64,000 nucleotides of DNA. It comes from Turnera subulata (taxonomy: Eukaryota > Streptophyta > Magnoliopsida > Malpighiales > Passifloraceae). Positions within the stretch are counted from its first letter, which is position 1. Each line of letters opens with the position of its first letter. Below are positions 1-12,407 of this stretch, in pieces. Under the pieces are notes generated by a model that searched no databases, was not told where the DNA came from, and saw only the letters and a list, made by a program, of their open reading frames with translations. The position numbers and the translations under genes were made by a program. The DNA is taken from the NCBI GenBank assembly GCA_028386065.3, contig JAKUCV010004196.1, positions 5,093 to 69,092 of the forward strand, in the 5' to 3' direction.

Positions 1-488
1 CAAGAGGTAATTCTGATCCTTTTCTTTCTGTTGTGATGCTGATGCTGATGATGATGTGATTGTTGTGTTTCTGATGTAAGAACTACGTGGGCTTTGAACC
101 CGGTCGCCGGGGTACGTAGGTGGTTTCTAGTGGTGGAAACTCAAGCCCAATCTTCTTCTCATCCCCTTCTTTTTATTTTCAGTTCTTGATTGGTTTTGGT
201 AAACACACTCACCCACTTGCACAAGGCATACAAAAACCTTTAATTGCACAAGATTTCGCCCCAACATGGATGGGTGCCTAACACCTTCCCATCCATGACG
301 AATCCCCGGGTCCATTATCTTTGGTTCGCTAAACCGGTTGCCTAAATGGAGTCACATGAAGGGTTTTTCCCAAGTTTTATCCCTTAATAAAACTTGGGTG
401 GCGACTCCAAAGATAATGGATGACGGTTATGAAGAAGGTGTAAGGAAAAGGTGAATAGGCCCAAGTGATTTTGGGTCGGGTATTCACA
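1..488 (+). mobile_element. 3' part of a Tat-type Ty3/gypsy LTR, cut by window edge
   Basis: These 488 bp align by eye along their length with the R-U5 end of the two Tat LTRs at 6028-7630 and 17078-18641. Shared blocks include AACTACGTGG, the CAACATGGATGGGTGCC block, GGTGGCGACTCC and the terminal GGGTCGGGTATTCACA. The sequence is diverged, so this is a different family member. It ends in CA at 488. Immediately after it the copia LTR resumes with CTTGT, which fits a 5-bp target duplication because the intact copia LTR has CATGT at the same place (about 20731). The rest of this element lies outside the window. Confidence 0.85.
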
Positions 489-595
489 CTTGTATATATA
501 GGAGGCAACTAGGGTTACAAGTGAGCACCCAACTTATGGGTAGACCTAGTGGGCCCCACTACCTCAAGTGGGCCTCCATACAACATAACCCAACA
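489..595 (-). repeat. Remaining stub of copia 3' LTR
   Basis: The stub matches 20730-20835 of the intact LTR with few differences (TATATATAGGAG, GTGAGCACCCAACTTAT, GTGGGCCCCACTAC). It ends in CCCAACA, the complement of the LTR start TGTTGGG. The remaining two thirds of this LTR lie to the left of the inserted Tat LTR, outside the window. Confidence 0.85.
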
Positions 596-607
596 TCTCC
601 CACTCAC
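596..607 (-). other. Polypurine tract of the copia element
   Basis: On the minus strand GTGAGTGGGAGA lies directly against the TGTTGGG start of the 3' LTR, the position and composition expected for the plus-strand primer. Confidence 0.75.
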
Positions 608-1697
608 ACATAAGTGAGAGTGCTCAAAATACCAAATGCAAGAAACTCATTCTTGCTACAACAGCAATAGTCACACAAGGAAATAGGATCGTGCGACCGG
701 CATACTGTGAGAGCGAAATGCTATACACCTGTTAGGGATATATAGCCTCTCGTCGAGAAGATACTTGCAAGTAGATCAAAAAGTACGCTAGTGCCCTAGA
801 TCATCTTAATCACATTGGAAAACATCCATAGGATCTCGTCCATCAAGGCGTGACGCAATGCAACACATTGCAACGCAATGTATTCACAATTATAACCGTA
901 CGTCATAACTGGCGCACCGGTGAATACAAGACTAATGTGATTCCGTCTATGACCTTCCTCTTCTCATGATTCCCTTGACCCGGCTCAACTCGCTTTTCTA
1001 GACATTTCCCGCCAGACCGAATCTGTGTACATGGTCCTTAGGCAACATACTAAGATAGCAACCATCAAACCGAATCTCAAGTCTCTGATAGGAGTACTAA
1101 GGGTACATAAGGTAGAGCCCTTCATAGAAGCTCCGGGTCTCACACAGCTAGAAGTTGAGATCACACTCTAGCTAACCCGTGGTCGACAAAACGCACACAT
1201 GGTATGAAACATGTGCTACAACATTTTCTCCTTTCCCGTGGAGCGTATGTCTTTTCCTCATAAGGAATGTTGTACAGATGATAGTTTAGATACTGTGTGT
1301 ATCCCAAACCCGAGTTCCTCGATCTACTCATCAACCTTGAACTCGCATCTGGCCCACAAAGTAGACTGAATGAACACAGTCATTCTTAGAATGACCTTAC
1401 TTGTCACTCTCAACCGACGTACATAACGTTTTAAGCCGCTCACTCTCAAACTGTCCATATGACAATTTAGCTTAAAACTCGTTTCATCTCCACTTATCAC
1501 CAAGATAAGGAGCCGATTACCTGTGTGAGAGGGCCAACCTTCCATCTACTCGACATACATCATAAAAGAATGTAAAACGTACTCAACATCCAACAATAAA
1601 ATGACAACAACATATATGCATAAACTCGACTTTATTGATCATCAAAATATCAAGACAGTCATGTGAACATGTGGAAAATAACAACAGAACGTAGTAC
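608..1697 (-). other. Copia 3' untranslated region, non-coding
   Basis: About 1.1 kb lies between the pol stop and the PPT. No open frame here resembles a protein. It is long for a copia 3' region, but no repeat ends were found inside it that would mark another insertion. Confidence 0.6.
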
Positions 1698-4379
1698 TCA
1701 TAATCTACATAGCCCATGAGACCTAATGTGTTTCACAAACACATCTCTAGGTACAGGCTTAGTCAACGGATCTGCTAACATATCCCCAGTAGATAAGTAC
1801 TTCGCGTTCACCACCCTGCGTGTAACCATATCTCTAGCATAGTTATACTTGATATCTATGTGTTTGGTCTTGCAGTGGAACTTGGGGTCTTTCGTCGAGG
1901 AAATTGCAGACTGACTATCACAGTAAATCAGCACCGGGTCAGTGTCTCCTGCAAGATCCATAAGACGCTCCAAGAAGCTCTTGAGCCAAACACCCTCCTG
2001 AGCAGCTGAAGCAAGAGCCACGTACTCTGCTTCCATCGTGGACAAGGATACACACGATTGTTTCTTACTGCTCCATGATATGGCGCCATCACTCAGTAAG
2101 AACACGTGTCCGGAGGTGGACTTCCTATCATCTGGATCACCTCCATGATTAGCATTTGTGTATCCAACCAATTGTAGACTCCTCCCACCTCGGTAACAAA
2201 GCGAGTAATCCACAGTCCCACTCAGGTATCTCATGATTCTCTTCACTGCTTTCCAATGCTCTGGACCTGGATCGGAATGATACCTGCTCACCAAGCCAGC
2301 TGCCTGACAGATATCTGATCTAGTGCATACCATAGTATACATTAGACTTCCGACTACGCTCCGATATGGAACTCGGCTCATCCGCTCTCTCTCCTCAAGA
2401 GACATAGGACACATATGACTTCCCAATGTTTGGCCTTTGTTGACAGGAGTATCAATTGGGTTGGAGTTCTGCATATTGAACCGTTCAAGAACTTTTCTGA
2501 TGTAATTCTCTTGCGAGAGATACAACAACTTCTTAGAACGATCTCTTGAAATCTTAACTCCAAGAATATATGCAGCTTCACCCATATCTTTCGTCTCAAA
2601 CTGAGACGATAACAGGGCCTTAACCTCGTTGACAAACTCCAAGCCATTTCTAACTATAAGCATATCGTCGACATACAACGTCAGAATCACAAACTTGTCT
2701 CTAGATCTCTTGGTATATACACAATGGTCTTCCTCTATCATGGTAAAACCATTCGCTAAGACGACATTATGGAAACGTATATACCACTGCCTTGAAGATT
2801 GTTTAAGACCATAAATAGACTTCAAAAGTCTACAAACCTTATGTTCGTGGCCTTGTTCAATGAAACACTCAGGTTGTTCCATATAAATCCCTTCACTCAA
2901 CTCACCATTAAGGAAGGCAGTCTTTACATCCATATGATGTAATTCTAGATCCAAGTTTGAAAATATAGCCAGAATAAGGCGGATCGAGGTGAAACGTACA
3001 ACAGGTGAGAAAGTCTCGTCATAGTCTATCCCATGTTGTTGTGTGTACCCCTTCGCCACCATTCGAGCCTTATATCTCTCAACTGTGCCATCTGCCTTGA
3101 GTTTAACTTTGAGAACCCATTTGTTCCCAATAGCTTTGCGTCCTACTGGAAGATCAACCAACTCCCAAACGTTGTTAACTCGCATGGATTCCATCTCATC
3201 CTGTATCGCTTTAGTCCATTTTTCCTTGGAAGGGCTTGAGAGGGCCTCTTTTACATTCCGAGGCTCATTGTCACCTTGTAAGAGCGACATAAAGAGTTCA
3301 CTGCCTTCGATGTCAAATCGTCGACGAGGAGTCTTTATGCGTGAACCACATCGCACACGTGACTCATTGTCCCCATCTGGTACAATATGGCTCCCACTCA
3401 GATCAAGGACTTCTGCTTCACTCCCACTCGGAGGAAGATCTACCCCGTCACTCCCACTCGGAATAACAGGATTACCTTCATTCGCACCTGATGATGACAG
3501 ACCAGGCTGGTGAGGAATCAACTGATCATCATCTCTCAAAATCCTCCCACTCGAATGAAGTGATCCTTGATCAACATTCTCAAACAAAGATAGGTCTTGA
3601 CCTACCTCACCCTTCTTAGGAAACTCATTCTCTAAGAATGTGATATCCCAAGACTCAAATTCAGTTACACTCCCATTGTCTTGCATACCTATAAACACAT
3701 AACCTTTAGAGGATTCTGAGTACCTAATGAAGATACTTTTCTTTCCTCTCGAGCCCAATTTGCCATGCTGATGAGAGGAATCATGTGTATAGACAGCACA
3801 CACCCAAGGTCGCAAAACACTTAGGTCGGGTTGTCGTCCCATCCATAACTCATATGGAGTGGTTGCAACTGATTTGGTAGGCACTCGGTTGAGAATGTAA
3901 GTCGCTGTCAATAAGGCATCACCCTAGAAGGAGATAGGTAACTGAGCCTGTGCCATCATTGACCTTACCATCTCAAGAAGCGTTCTATTACGCCTTTCCG
4001 CAACACCGTTTTGTTGAGAAGTGTAAGGAATAGTCAATTGATGAACTATGCCCTTAGCATCAGAAATATCCTTGAATTGGGTCGATAAGTATTCACGGCT
4101 ACGATCTGTTCGTAATGCCTTTATCTTACGATCCAATTGATTTTCCACTAAGCTCATGTAGCTTTGGAAGCATCTTAATGCTTCGGACTCGTGGGAAATC
4201 AAGTAGACATAACCAAAACGGGTATAGTCATCGATAAATGTGATAAAATAGTACGCTCCGTGCCTGGCTCGAACATTCATGGGCCCATAGATGTTTGAAT
4301 GGACTAGTTGTAAAGGAGATTCAGCTCTAGTGGCTACTTTTTCGAAGGGTTTCGTGCTGATTTTCCAACTAGACAACAT
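1698..4379 (-). pseudogene. Copia integrase, reverse transcriptase and RNase H (broken)
   Basis: One frame holds the integrase core (about 3924-4379), then reverse transcriptase and RNase H (1698-3911), separated by a single TAG at 3924-3926 where relatives have Trp. Reverse transcriptase has YVDD near 2668 and the copia block KTAFLNGEL. RNase H has the ESxxEAEY-type block seen here as STMEAEYVAL and the YCDSQSAI block. The integrase region has RTDRSREY and NGVAERRNRT, but the first catalytic aspartate of the H-x-D-x-x-GP block reads Asn (HSNIYGPM). The upstream gag-protease lies in another frame, so a frameshift lies within 4334-4379. The RT-RNase H stretch itself is open for 737 codons, so inactivation is moderate rather than ancient. 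Confidence 0.9.
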
Positions 4380-5818
4380 TCACAAGTAGACATATCCACA
4401 TGTGAGATGCTAGGAAGCAGACTTTGTTTTGCTAACCGTTGCATTCTTTGTTGGCCAATATGACCTAGTCTAGCATGCCATGTGTTTCTATCAACATCAC
4501 AAGTACTCGAAGTAATAATCATGGAAAAACAAGCATTATTATTGAAAGAGGACTCATCCAAATCCATAACATAAAAACCTCCGGTCAAATATCCAAAACC
4601 GAATAAAACAGAATCCTGAGTTAACTTAGCAAAATTGTCATGAAATAACCAAGTGTAGCCCAAACTCAATAAGTTCTTAACAGAAATAACATTTCGTCGA
4701 ATCGATGGTGTATATAGGACATCGTGTAAAATCAGGCTTTGGCCACCACGCAGGACTAACTTGCATGATCTAATGCCTTCGATAGCCACCCTTGTGTTGT
4801 TTCCTACATATATCCATTTAGCTCCATGTGAAATCCGACGAAATTCAACATAGGCATCACGTTCCCTTGCTATGTGGTCCGTGGCTCCTGAGTCTACAAT
4901 CCACAAAGGATTAGATTCAGTGAGAAATACAGAACTAGAAACACAAAGTTCACTAGTTAAGGCGGTTGAAAATACCTTTCTTTTTGGCTCAATGCAAGCA
5001 CTGAAGTAGTGACCCTTCTGGTTACAATTATAGTATTTCACACGTGCCATGTTGGTATTTTTCGGGCGCCTTCTTTTGCCCTGTTGTTCTGCCTTAGGCT
5101 TCCCCTTTGGCTGAGTTGGCTTCATTTTCTTTTCCTAGGGTTTCTTGCGAGAACCACCCTTGGCCTTGGAAGTTACCATATGCAACTCAGCTTGAGGCTT
5201 GCAAGCCTCAATTCGATCTTCCTCTAGCTCAAGGTGTTTCCGGACATCTTCCAGATTGTTGATCCTCACATTGTGGGTGAGATGCATTTTCATCTGGTCC
5301 CACTGATCTGGTAAAGAACGTATGGCTGCTTGAATCTATTGTTCATCAGTAAGAACATGGCCCGAATTCCTTAACTCCTTGATCATATTGGCCATACGCC
5401 TCATATGCTACTTCATAGTATGAGCAGGGTTCTTCTTATAGGAATCGAACTTGATTGTCAAGGATCGAAGCTTAGTCACAGACAGAGTGCTGTAACTATT
5501 CTTCAACTTGTTCCAGATTTCCTTTGCAGTCGGGAGATCCTTGCAATCTAAGAAGATATCTTCTCCTACTGTACTCAACAACGTACATCGAGCAGCAGAA
5601 TCCTTCTTCTTCCAAGCATCATACGTGGCACGGTCAGCCCTATGCTTATCCGTGGTGCCAGCTTCAGGCTCATTCATGACTTGGTTGATGGCTTCCAGAG
5701 CCTCTTGCTCTTCCAGCACATACTGAATTTTTATGCTCCATATAGCGTAATTATCGCCATTGAGCTTCAACCCTTTGTTGAGCTACGCGATAATAGCTGT
5801 GGTAGCAGTAGCAGTCAT
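4334..5818 (-). pseudogene. Copia gag, zinc knuckle, protease and pre-integrase (broken)
   Basis: The start is the ATG at 5816-5818, the first Met after the leader, followed by the gag block KLNGDNYAIWSIKIQYVLEE. In-frame stops lie near 5783, 5408, 5336 and 5135. The zinc knuckle reads YYNCNQKGHYFSAC, in which the first Cys of CX2CX4HX4C appears to be Tyr. The protease has the active-site triplet in WIVDSGATDHIA. The GAG-pre-integrase block WHARLGHIGQQRM is also present. The product would have been the virus-like-particle protein plus the maturation protease. With four stops and a mutated knuckle it is non-functional. Confidence 0.88.
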
Positions 5819-6022
5819 GCTATATAAAAATAGAATGAAAGAAGGTTTAATGAGAATCATACTTGTATAACTAAAACACGCAGGGATTTAAATGTTCTTA
5901 TATATGTTGGGCAACAAAAAATTTGTAATTAACAAGGCTAATAAACTAAAGTACAACTAGGAGTCGAAAGTTCACTATGTTCCCAATCATCGTCCTTAAA
6001 GTAAATACATAAAGGGAATTAG

Positions 6023-6027
6023 CCTAG
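6023..6027. repeat. Target-site duplication CCTAG, left copy
   Basis: CCTAG directly precedes the LTR start at 6028 and is repeated directly after the 3' LTR at 18642-18646. This fixes both ends of the Tat element. Confidence 0.9.
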
Positions 6028-6656
6028 TGTGAACACCCAAATTTGACCCACGGAAATTTTACTAAATGAGACTTTGTACATGTGTAGACTTAGGATCAAT
6101 GAGATGATTTGGTCCAAGGTTCAAGCATGATATGAATTTTAATCTAGTAGAATCAATGTATTTTGATGACATAAACCTTTATGCACTTAAATCCTAGGAT
6201 TAATGAGATGATTTAGCCTTAGGATAAAACATATGATAAGGTTTATTTGCATTAAGATATATTTGGGCCTTTTTATTTGTTTTTACCCGATAATAATGAG
6301 ATGATTTATTCTTGGGTCAGGAATGAATTTAAGGGCCCAAATTAATTATTCTCCAGAGTTTGTCCAGCCCATTAACACATTTGTTGCAGATCAATTTTAG
6401 CTCTGATTTTCATGGAAAATCAGAGTTAATTATCATTTAATTAGATTATGTGTTTTTGGTATGATTTTGGGTGTCAATGGGTAATCTTTTGATTATGGAA
6501 TGATTTGAGGGAGTAATGACCAAGTAATTGAGTGGTTCCTGGGTAGATTAGGGGTTGATTACACGGTAGGATAGAATCACGCCTGAATTAGGGGGATTGG
6601 GGGCTCGAAAAGGAAAGAACGGGTGAAACGCAGGGCGACCAGCGGCCATTTCGGGA

Positions 6657-6775
6657 AGACCGCCAGCTGCCGGCGGGCATCCACACAAGACCGCCGGCAG
6701 TGGCGGTCATGCAGTGGATGACCGCCGGCAGTGGCGGTCATGCAGTGGATGACCGCCGGCAATGGCGGTCATCAC
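6657..6775 (+). repeat. GC-rich 31-bp tandem repeat upstream of LTR TATA box
   Basis: Units of the form GATGACCGCCGGCAGTGGCG plus GTCATGCAGTG repeat about three times. Each contains the self-complementary pair GACCGCC/GGCGGTC and could fold into a hairpin. The 3' LTR (about 17692-17778) has one unit fewer, which indicates slippage after insertion. The array lies 120-240 bp upstream of the TATA box. Confidence 0.8.
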
Positions 6776-6897
6776 CCTCCAGAATCCCCGATTTTTTTCG
6801 ATTTCGTTTCTTTTTCGATTCTACGCTGTTTTGGACCAGATTTTCGGGCATAATCTCCACCATTAAGCAGGTCCACACCCCTAGGCTTCCCAGAACA

Positions 6898-6907
6898 CTA
6901 TAAATAG
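6898..6907 (+). promoter_or_regulatory. LTR core promoter (TATA box)
   Basis: CTATAAATAG is followed by a pyrimidine- and CA-rich stretch where transcription probably starts, about 30 bp downstream. The same box is at 17902-17911 in the other LTR. Confidence 0.7.
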
Positions 6908-7632
6908 GACCCCTCATACACATTTCAAAAGACACACAATCTTTCTCACATACACACCCATAAGCTCTTCTTGCTTGGAGAAACTCTACTTCTCCAAGCT
7001 TAGAAATATTTTCTAAGGCAGGAACTCTGGAGGATTTTCATGGGGAGCATCGAGCAGTAGTCTAGCAAGGAGGAATCAAGAAGAGGATCAACCATAGAGC
7101 TAAGGAGTGGCAAGAAGGTGGGTGTAAAACTCGACCCATTGCAAGGAGCTAGAGGAGGGCTACATAAGGTAATCCTGAATCCTTTTTGATTGATTCTTGG
7201 TGATTGATTGCTGATGCTTTTGATGATGTAAGTGGCCGGTTAGTTCCATGTTTAGAACTACGTGGCTTTGACCCCGATCACTCGGGTACGTAGGTAGTCT
7301 CTGTCTCATAACGGGATGCAAGCCAAGTCTTTTCCTCCCCCCTTTCTTTGTTTTCCACACTTGCACACTTGCACAAGGCGCACTTTTCTATTTGATTGCA
7401 CAAGATTTCGGCCCAACATGGATGGGTGCCTAACACCTTCCCATCCATGACGAACCCCCGATCTCATATCTTTGGTTCGCCATGACCATGTTGCCTAAGG
7501 AGTCATTCGAGGGTCGTTCCTAAGTTTTGTCCCTAATAGGTGGCGACTCCAATGATATGGGATTGACCCGAAGAATAAGGTGAAAGGGATAGGTGAATAG
7601 GCCCAAGTGATTTTGGGTCGGGTATTCACAGC

Positions 7633-7650
7633 TGGCGACTCCGCTGGGGA
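7633..7650 (+). other. Primer-binding site, tRNA-Arg type
   Basis: TGGCGACTCCGCTGGGGA begins 2 bp after the 5' LTR. Its complement ends in CGCCA, like the 3' end of a tRNA. This site is known for Tat/Ogre elements as complementary to tRNA-Arg. Confidence 0.8.
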
Positions 7651-8149
7651 AGTAGTGGGTTTAAGAAATCTTGTGCAATCATAGAGCTTTGTGTGCCTTT
7701 TTATTTGTCATCATAAGTGCCCTGCATTCATGATGATTTATGTGAAGCCTTTACCGTAAGGGGGCGAGGGAAGCCAAGTCCACCACATACTTTCTTCAAG
7801 TTATGGTGGCTTGCATGAACCCGTTTCTTGATGCTTAGCAATGATGGGGATTAACTGGCCTCGGACCTCACGCGATATCCACTATCACATGTGAGTAGGT
7901 CAACCTATTCCCTAGCCGCAGTCTTTTGGCCCCCAGCCAGCTGCATACCCTGAGCATCTCATGCATAATGTATTAATAAGTGGTACGTGCATTCTAAGTG
8001 GTCATTTGTGGTATTTTCAAGTAAAGTGTGAAAAAGGTGTCCTTTTCATTTACACATACCCAAGACAAAACCGGTGAGAGGTAGTATACGTCGAGAAGCC
8101 CTTGGGATCCTAAGAACCCTGACACTTATACTCCGACTACTAGGGTAAG
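7651..8149 (+). other. Tat leader between primer site and gag, non-coding
   Basis: About 500 bp without a credible open frame; the packaging signal of the element would be expected here. Nothing else was recognised. Confidence 0.6.
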
Positions 8150-10147
8150 ATGAGTGACGAGGACCATACCAAGGTGACTGAGGAATCCGTGGAGCTGTTG
8201 AAGGATCCAAGAATCCTAGAGGCATTGCTGACCTTACAGAAAGGGAAGATGGAGTCCCCTAGGAGTGATGGGGGACAGGGCTCAAAACCAAGCAGAATAG
8301 TGACCATTCAAGATGATGACTCGATCACACACGATTCTAAAGGAGAAGGGGAGAGATTTAAGAGGGTGGAAGAACTTTTGAAGACCATGAAAAGAACGGA
8401 AGATGATTGGAACTTGGACCGCTTATCATTATTCCCTGTAGCCCGGTTACCTGCTAAGTTCAAAATACCTGATATTGAGAAGTTCAATGGAACGGGATGC
8501 CCAACAACCCATTTGAAGATCTATGTGAGGATGTTGCAGCCTATGGGGATAGGACCAGAACTGATGGTTCAATTATCCCAAAGAACCTTGTCGAGAGCAG
8601 CCTTGAAATGGTTCATGATCCTGGATGAAGGCAAAATTAGCAAATGGGATGACATCTGTAGGGAGTTTGTGAACCAGTACAGTTATAACACTGAAGTGGA
8701 TGTGACCATGAGGGATCTTGAGACAACCAAGCAAGAGGCCTAAGAGACCTTCTCTGCCTTTATCTCGAGATGGCGCGGTAAAGCGTCATTTATGGTGAAT
8801 AGACCTACTGAAGAAGACCAAGTGCAAATGGTGATCAAGAATCTCCAATCAGCCTATTATGAGCGTATGGTTGGAAATTATTATGCTAACTTTAAAACAC
8901 TTATTGGGGTCGGGATACAATTAGAGGATGCTATCAACTCTAGAAAGGGCAGGGCTTCTATGGAGGTCCCTGCATCGAAAAGGGGTTCAAATGTAGTTCA
9001 AGGAAAAAGGGGTGCTGAGGTGAACCACGTCGCGGTCCAGGCACCATTGCAGAATGGGTCAAAGCCCAGGGACTTCACCCCTCTCCTTATGTCTTTAGGG
9101 AAGATGCTCAAGAAATACATGGAGAAAGGTCTATTGCAGCCTTTAGACCCAAGGCCTGATTTACCTCTTAGGGGAGATCCTAACAAGTTCTGCGAGTTCC
9201 ATCAAATGGCTCGACACATTACTGACAACTGTCCCCGACTCCGTCATGAGATTCAAGATATGATAGAGAGAAATGAGTTAATCCTGCCAAAGCGGCCCAA
9301 CACCAAGTTGAACGCACTACCTCTGCATGAAGAGATTGACATGATAGAGATGGAGCCCATATATGAACTTGGATGCTTGGTACTTGATCTTAGTAACTAT
9401 GTAGATTCAGACGAAGAAGTTGACGTCATCACCAGATCTAGAAGAGTGGTGAGGAGGGTCCCTCTCTGCCTAGATGAACCTGAGGAAACAACGGATCCTG
9501 AAGAAGATATGGTTGTGAAGCAATTGAAAAAGACCCAGGCTAATATCTCGATCTGGGGTTTGCTTATGTCTTCTAAACCACACAGAGAGAAGGTGCTCCA
9601 GACTTTGAGCAAAGCCCATGTCCCCATTGACACTGCACCTGAGACACTAGCTAACATGATAGCTTCGGTGGAAACTGACAACCAGATCTCCTTCTCTGAC
9701 AAAGACTTGCGCTCGGATAAGGGCACCCATATTGAAGCATTATACATCACCATCCAAGTCAAGGACAATCGGATACCTCTATTGTTAATAGATAATGGGT
9801 CTGCTTTGAATGTGTGCCCTCTAAAGACTGCAAGCCTATTGGGATTCGGGACCTCGGATTTTCTACCGTCTCGGACAATGGTGAGGGCATATGACAATGC
9901 CCGGAGAGAGGTGCTGGGGATGATAAGATTGGAAGTGGTTGTGGGGCTTGTCCCTTTTACGGTGGAATTCCAAGTGCTCAATATCGCGTCTAGCTTTAAT
10001 CTACTTCTTGGGAGACCATGGCTACACCAAGCCCGGGAAGTGGCCTCTACTCTACATCAAATGCTGCGGTTCCCTTACCAAGGGGGGATAATCACAGTCA
10101 AGGGAGAAATGGCCGAAAAGAACATCAAGCCGGTATTTGGGGATTGA
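8150..10147 (+). pseudogene. Tat gag-protease, one nonsense codon
   Basis: A single frame runs from the ATG at 8150 to TGA at 10145-10147. It is interrupted by one TAA at 8741-8743, at a site where Gln (CAA) is one base away. Gag capsid homology lies at about 8455-8935 (blocks KFKIPDIEKFNGTGCP and FSAFISRWRGKAS). A CX2HX4HX4C knuckle (CEFHQMARHITDNC) is at 9191-9232. An aspartic protease follows with LLLIDNGSALNVCP near 9780-9820 and LLGRPWLH near 10005. The protease triplet is DNG instead of DT/SG, so activity is doubtful. Apart from the stop, 665 codons are open, consistent with selection until recently or complementation in trans. Polymerase does not follow. Confidence 0.88.
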
Positions 10148-10271
10148 GAAAGAAGAGGAGGTAACCTTGTCCGGTTTCGTTTTCGAGTCTGTGAGCACTA
10201 TCGCAGCAGAGAAGCTTGTTGTCAAGCCCCCTTACTAGAATCCGTTTGGCAATGTATCGGTCATTGGGATC

Positions 10272-10703
10272 ATGGAAAAAATGAGATACTTCCCAATCAT
10301 AGGGTTAGGGCAGAGACAACAAGGGATAATGGAGGTCCCTCAGATTTCAAATGCCACGCCACCTTTCGGCCTGGGATATACCCCCACCTCGACAGATTTA
10401 AAGAAACAAAGAGAGAAGAACCTTGCAAGGGCACTAGCTCGGAAAAAGAAGCAAGAGTGGGACTTTCCTATGGCTCCTTATTTCAAGACATTAAATGGCT
10501 ATTTTGTAAAGGAGGGAGAAGATTTCCCTTTCTGCGGGTTTCCCGAGCCATGGGTTTGTAACATCACAGGGACTAGGAAGTCGGGAATGGAGCTATGCTT
10601 TGACTGCTACCCAGAGGAGGTGGGAAATCCAGAGGAGGAGGGGGGAGACGAAGATGAAGATTTGGGCTGCGGGTATCTCTTCGAGGAGGAAGGGGCTATT
10701 TGA
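10272..10703 (+). CDS. Conserved spacer ORF after Tat protease
   Basis: A 143-residue open frame follows the protease in the place where Tat elements have a linker before reverse transcriptase. It is basic in the middle (REKNLARALARKKKQ), has Gly-rich PPFGLGYTP near residue 35, four Cys in its C-terminal half and an acidic tail. No catalytic motif of reverse transcriptase appears. It is probably the remnant of the longer polyprotein left after pol was lost. Independent expression is not supported by any visible promoter. Confidence 0.5.
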   Translation: MEKMRYFPIIGLGQRQQGIMEVPQISNATPPFGLGYTPTSTDLKKQREKNLARALARKKKQEWDFPMAPYFKTLNGYFVKEGEDFPFCGFPEPWVCNITGTRKSGMELCFDCYPEEVGNPEEEGGDEDEDLGCGYLFEEEGAI

Positions 10704-11320
10704 GGAAATGAGTACCGGACCACATCGGGTGCCTAAGTCAAGATTTAGGATTTAGTCTAAAATAAGCCAGTAGGCAGGTCGTTGTCATTTTCTTCTTATC
10801 AATAAAAAAAAAAGCACTCTTTCGTATATGGTTATCTTGGTAATTTCTTTGTGCGTGCATGATATGTGTGAATATGATGGGTCAGACGAAACTCCCTAAA
10901 ATCTGTGGAAATTAATCCTAGACTAATATCGGTAAAAATAATGATATCAATTGAGTTCCCATAGGTCCCAAAGTCTGAAGCAATAGGCCTCTCCATAAAA
11001 GGCTCAATACGAACACGGAGTTTCTAGAAAACATGTGAATATGAAGGCCAGTTGGAGGAAATCCCATGGTGAACAACTTAGAACAGCACGGCCAATAAGT
11101 CATACAAGGAAGTGCAAAAGAAACTAGAGGAAGGGGACCTTTTGAGGATTCTCAAACACATGTAAAAAGAACTACGTGAACCTAATTTCATGAGCTTCCA
11201 CAAAGAAAAAAAAAAGAAAAAAAAAAGAAAAGAAACAACAAAAAAACAACAAAAGAAAAGAAAAAGGAAAAGTAGTGACGAGCCATAAATACGTAGGAAG
11301 TCCAAATCGGGTCCGGTTCC
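10704..11320 (+). other. Non-coding Tat segment where pol would be expected
   Basis: This stretch has no reverse transcriptase, RNase H or integrase motif in any frame. It contains A-rich runs (about 10801-10814 and 11203-11268). It joins directly to the MULE target duplication at 11321. Confidence 0.6.
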
Positions 11321-11330
11321 ATCTTTATTA

Positions 11331-11560
11331 GGGTTTTTGGTACGGACGGTATCCATATTTTAGTGGTTGAGACAATCGTGTACCTAAAACTTTTTCCGAG
11401 ACAATTATGTACCTGGAGTTGTTGCGGGCAGGTCAGTCAGGGGTCTCGGGCGGGGCATGTGCTGACGTGGATGCTGCCCGAAATTTGGGGGCAGCCCTTT
11501 GCTCAAAACGACGTCGTTTCGTCATGATACGACGTCTTTTTCTTATCCACGTGTCAAACG
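11331..11560 (+). repeat. Left TIR of the MULE
   Basis: This region pairs with the reverse complement of about 13085-13316. Long identical blocks include TTTAGTGGTTGAGACAATCG and GACAATTATGTACCTGGAGT. The inner part, around AAAACGACGTCGTTT, is less similar. Confidence 0.85.
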
Positions 11561-11639
11561 TGAGTCCCACACATTCCTACCCGGTTCTATCCGATTTAAG
11601 AGGTTCAACCGAAGAAATAAATGGCCCGACAACATCCCT

Positions 11640-11925
11640 AAAAATCTATTAAATGTTAATTCATTAATATCAGTCCACTTTTTTAAAAAAAAAATTAATA
11701 TATGTCCACTAATTTGGTAAAGATTGAATGATATACTTATTACTCACAAATCATGGATTAAATGTTAATTTCATTAGTGTCCACTAATTTGGTATATAAT
11801 AATTGATATATTTATTACCCCAAAGTATAGCTTAAATGTTAATTTCATTATAATTTTCTACTAATTTAGTAAAGAATGATTACTATACCAAATCATGGAT
11901 TAACTTATCTTTTCATTAGAATTTA
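11640..11925. repeat. AT-rich imperfect tandem repeats in the MULE
   Basis: Two to three units of roughly 110 bp share GGATTAAATGTTAATTTCAT, TCCACTAATTTGGTA and an ATTACTC/ATTACCC block. They are subterminal and non-coding. Confidence 0.6.
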
Positions 11926-12407
11926 GAATATCTTGTAATTTTGACTCCAATTAATTTCTTTCCATATATAAATTATTTATACAAATTACCTGAAATTATG
12001 GATTAACTTATTTGTTCCTTTTCGTTTACAATTATCACGTAATTGTCACTCCAATTATTCTGTTTCTATATATAAACGATTTTTACAAATAGGAAAAATA
12101 ATAAAAATAATAAGCACGCGATTCTTATTGTCTCAACATAAAAATAAAATTTACTCCCCAAATCATTCTAATTAAAACAACAACCAGAATAATTAAACAC
12201 AGAAAAAGAAAAAGAAACACTCACCCTCTTCTCCATACCCTCACCGTCCCTCCTCCTCCTCCTCCTCCAAATTCACCAAATCTCCCATCAACTCCCTTGC
12301 ATCATCCACCTTTCAAACAAAAAAAAATCAAATTGAAGAAGAATAAACTTCAAAATTAACCCCTCCTCTCTCTTGCACCACCTGCAAGCCAACTGAATCT
12401 GAGGTCG

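Larger units (their letters stand above)
6028..7630 (+). repeat. Tat 5' LTR
   Basis: This LTR is 1603 bp long, starts TGTGAACACCC, ends GGTATTCACA and matches 17078-18641 throughout. It contains an AT-rich 5' part with recurring ATGAGATGATT, a GC-rich array (about 6657-6775), a TATA box at 6898-6907 and a U5 shared with the fragment at 1-488. Confidence 0.93.

Noticed and set aside
3043..3513. 156-codon plus-strand frame
   Set aside because: It is antisense to the copia reverse transcriptase and has no features of its own.
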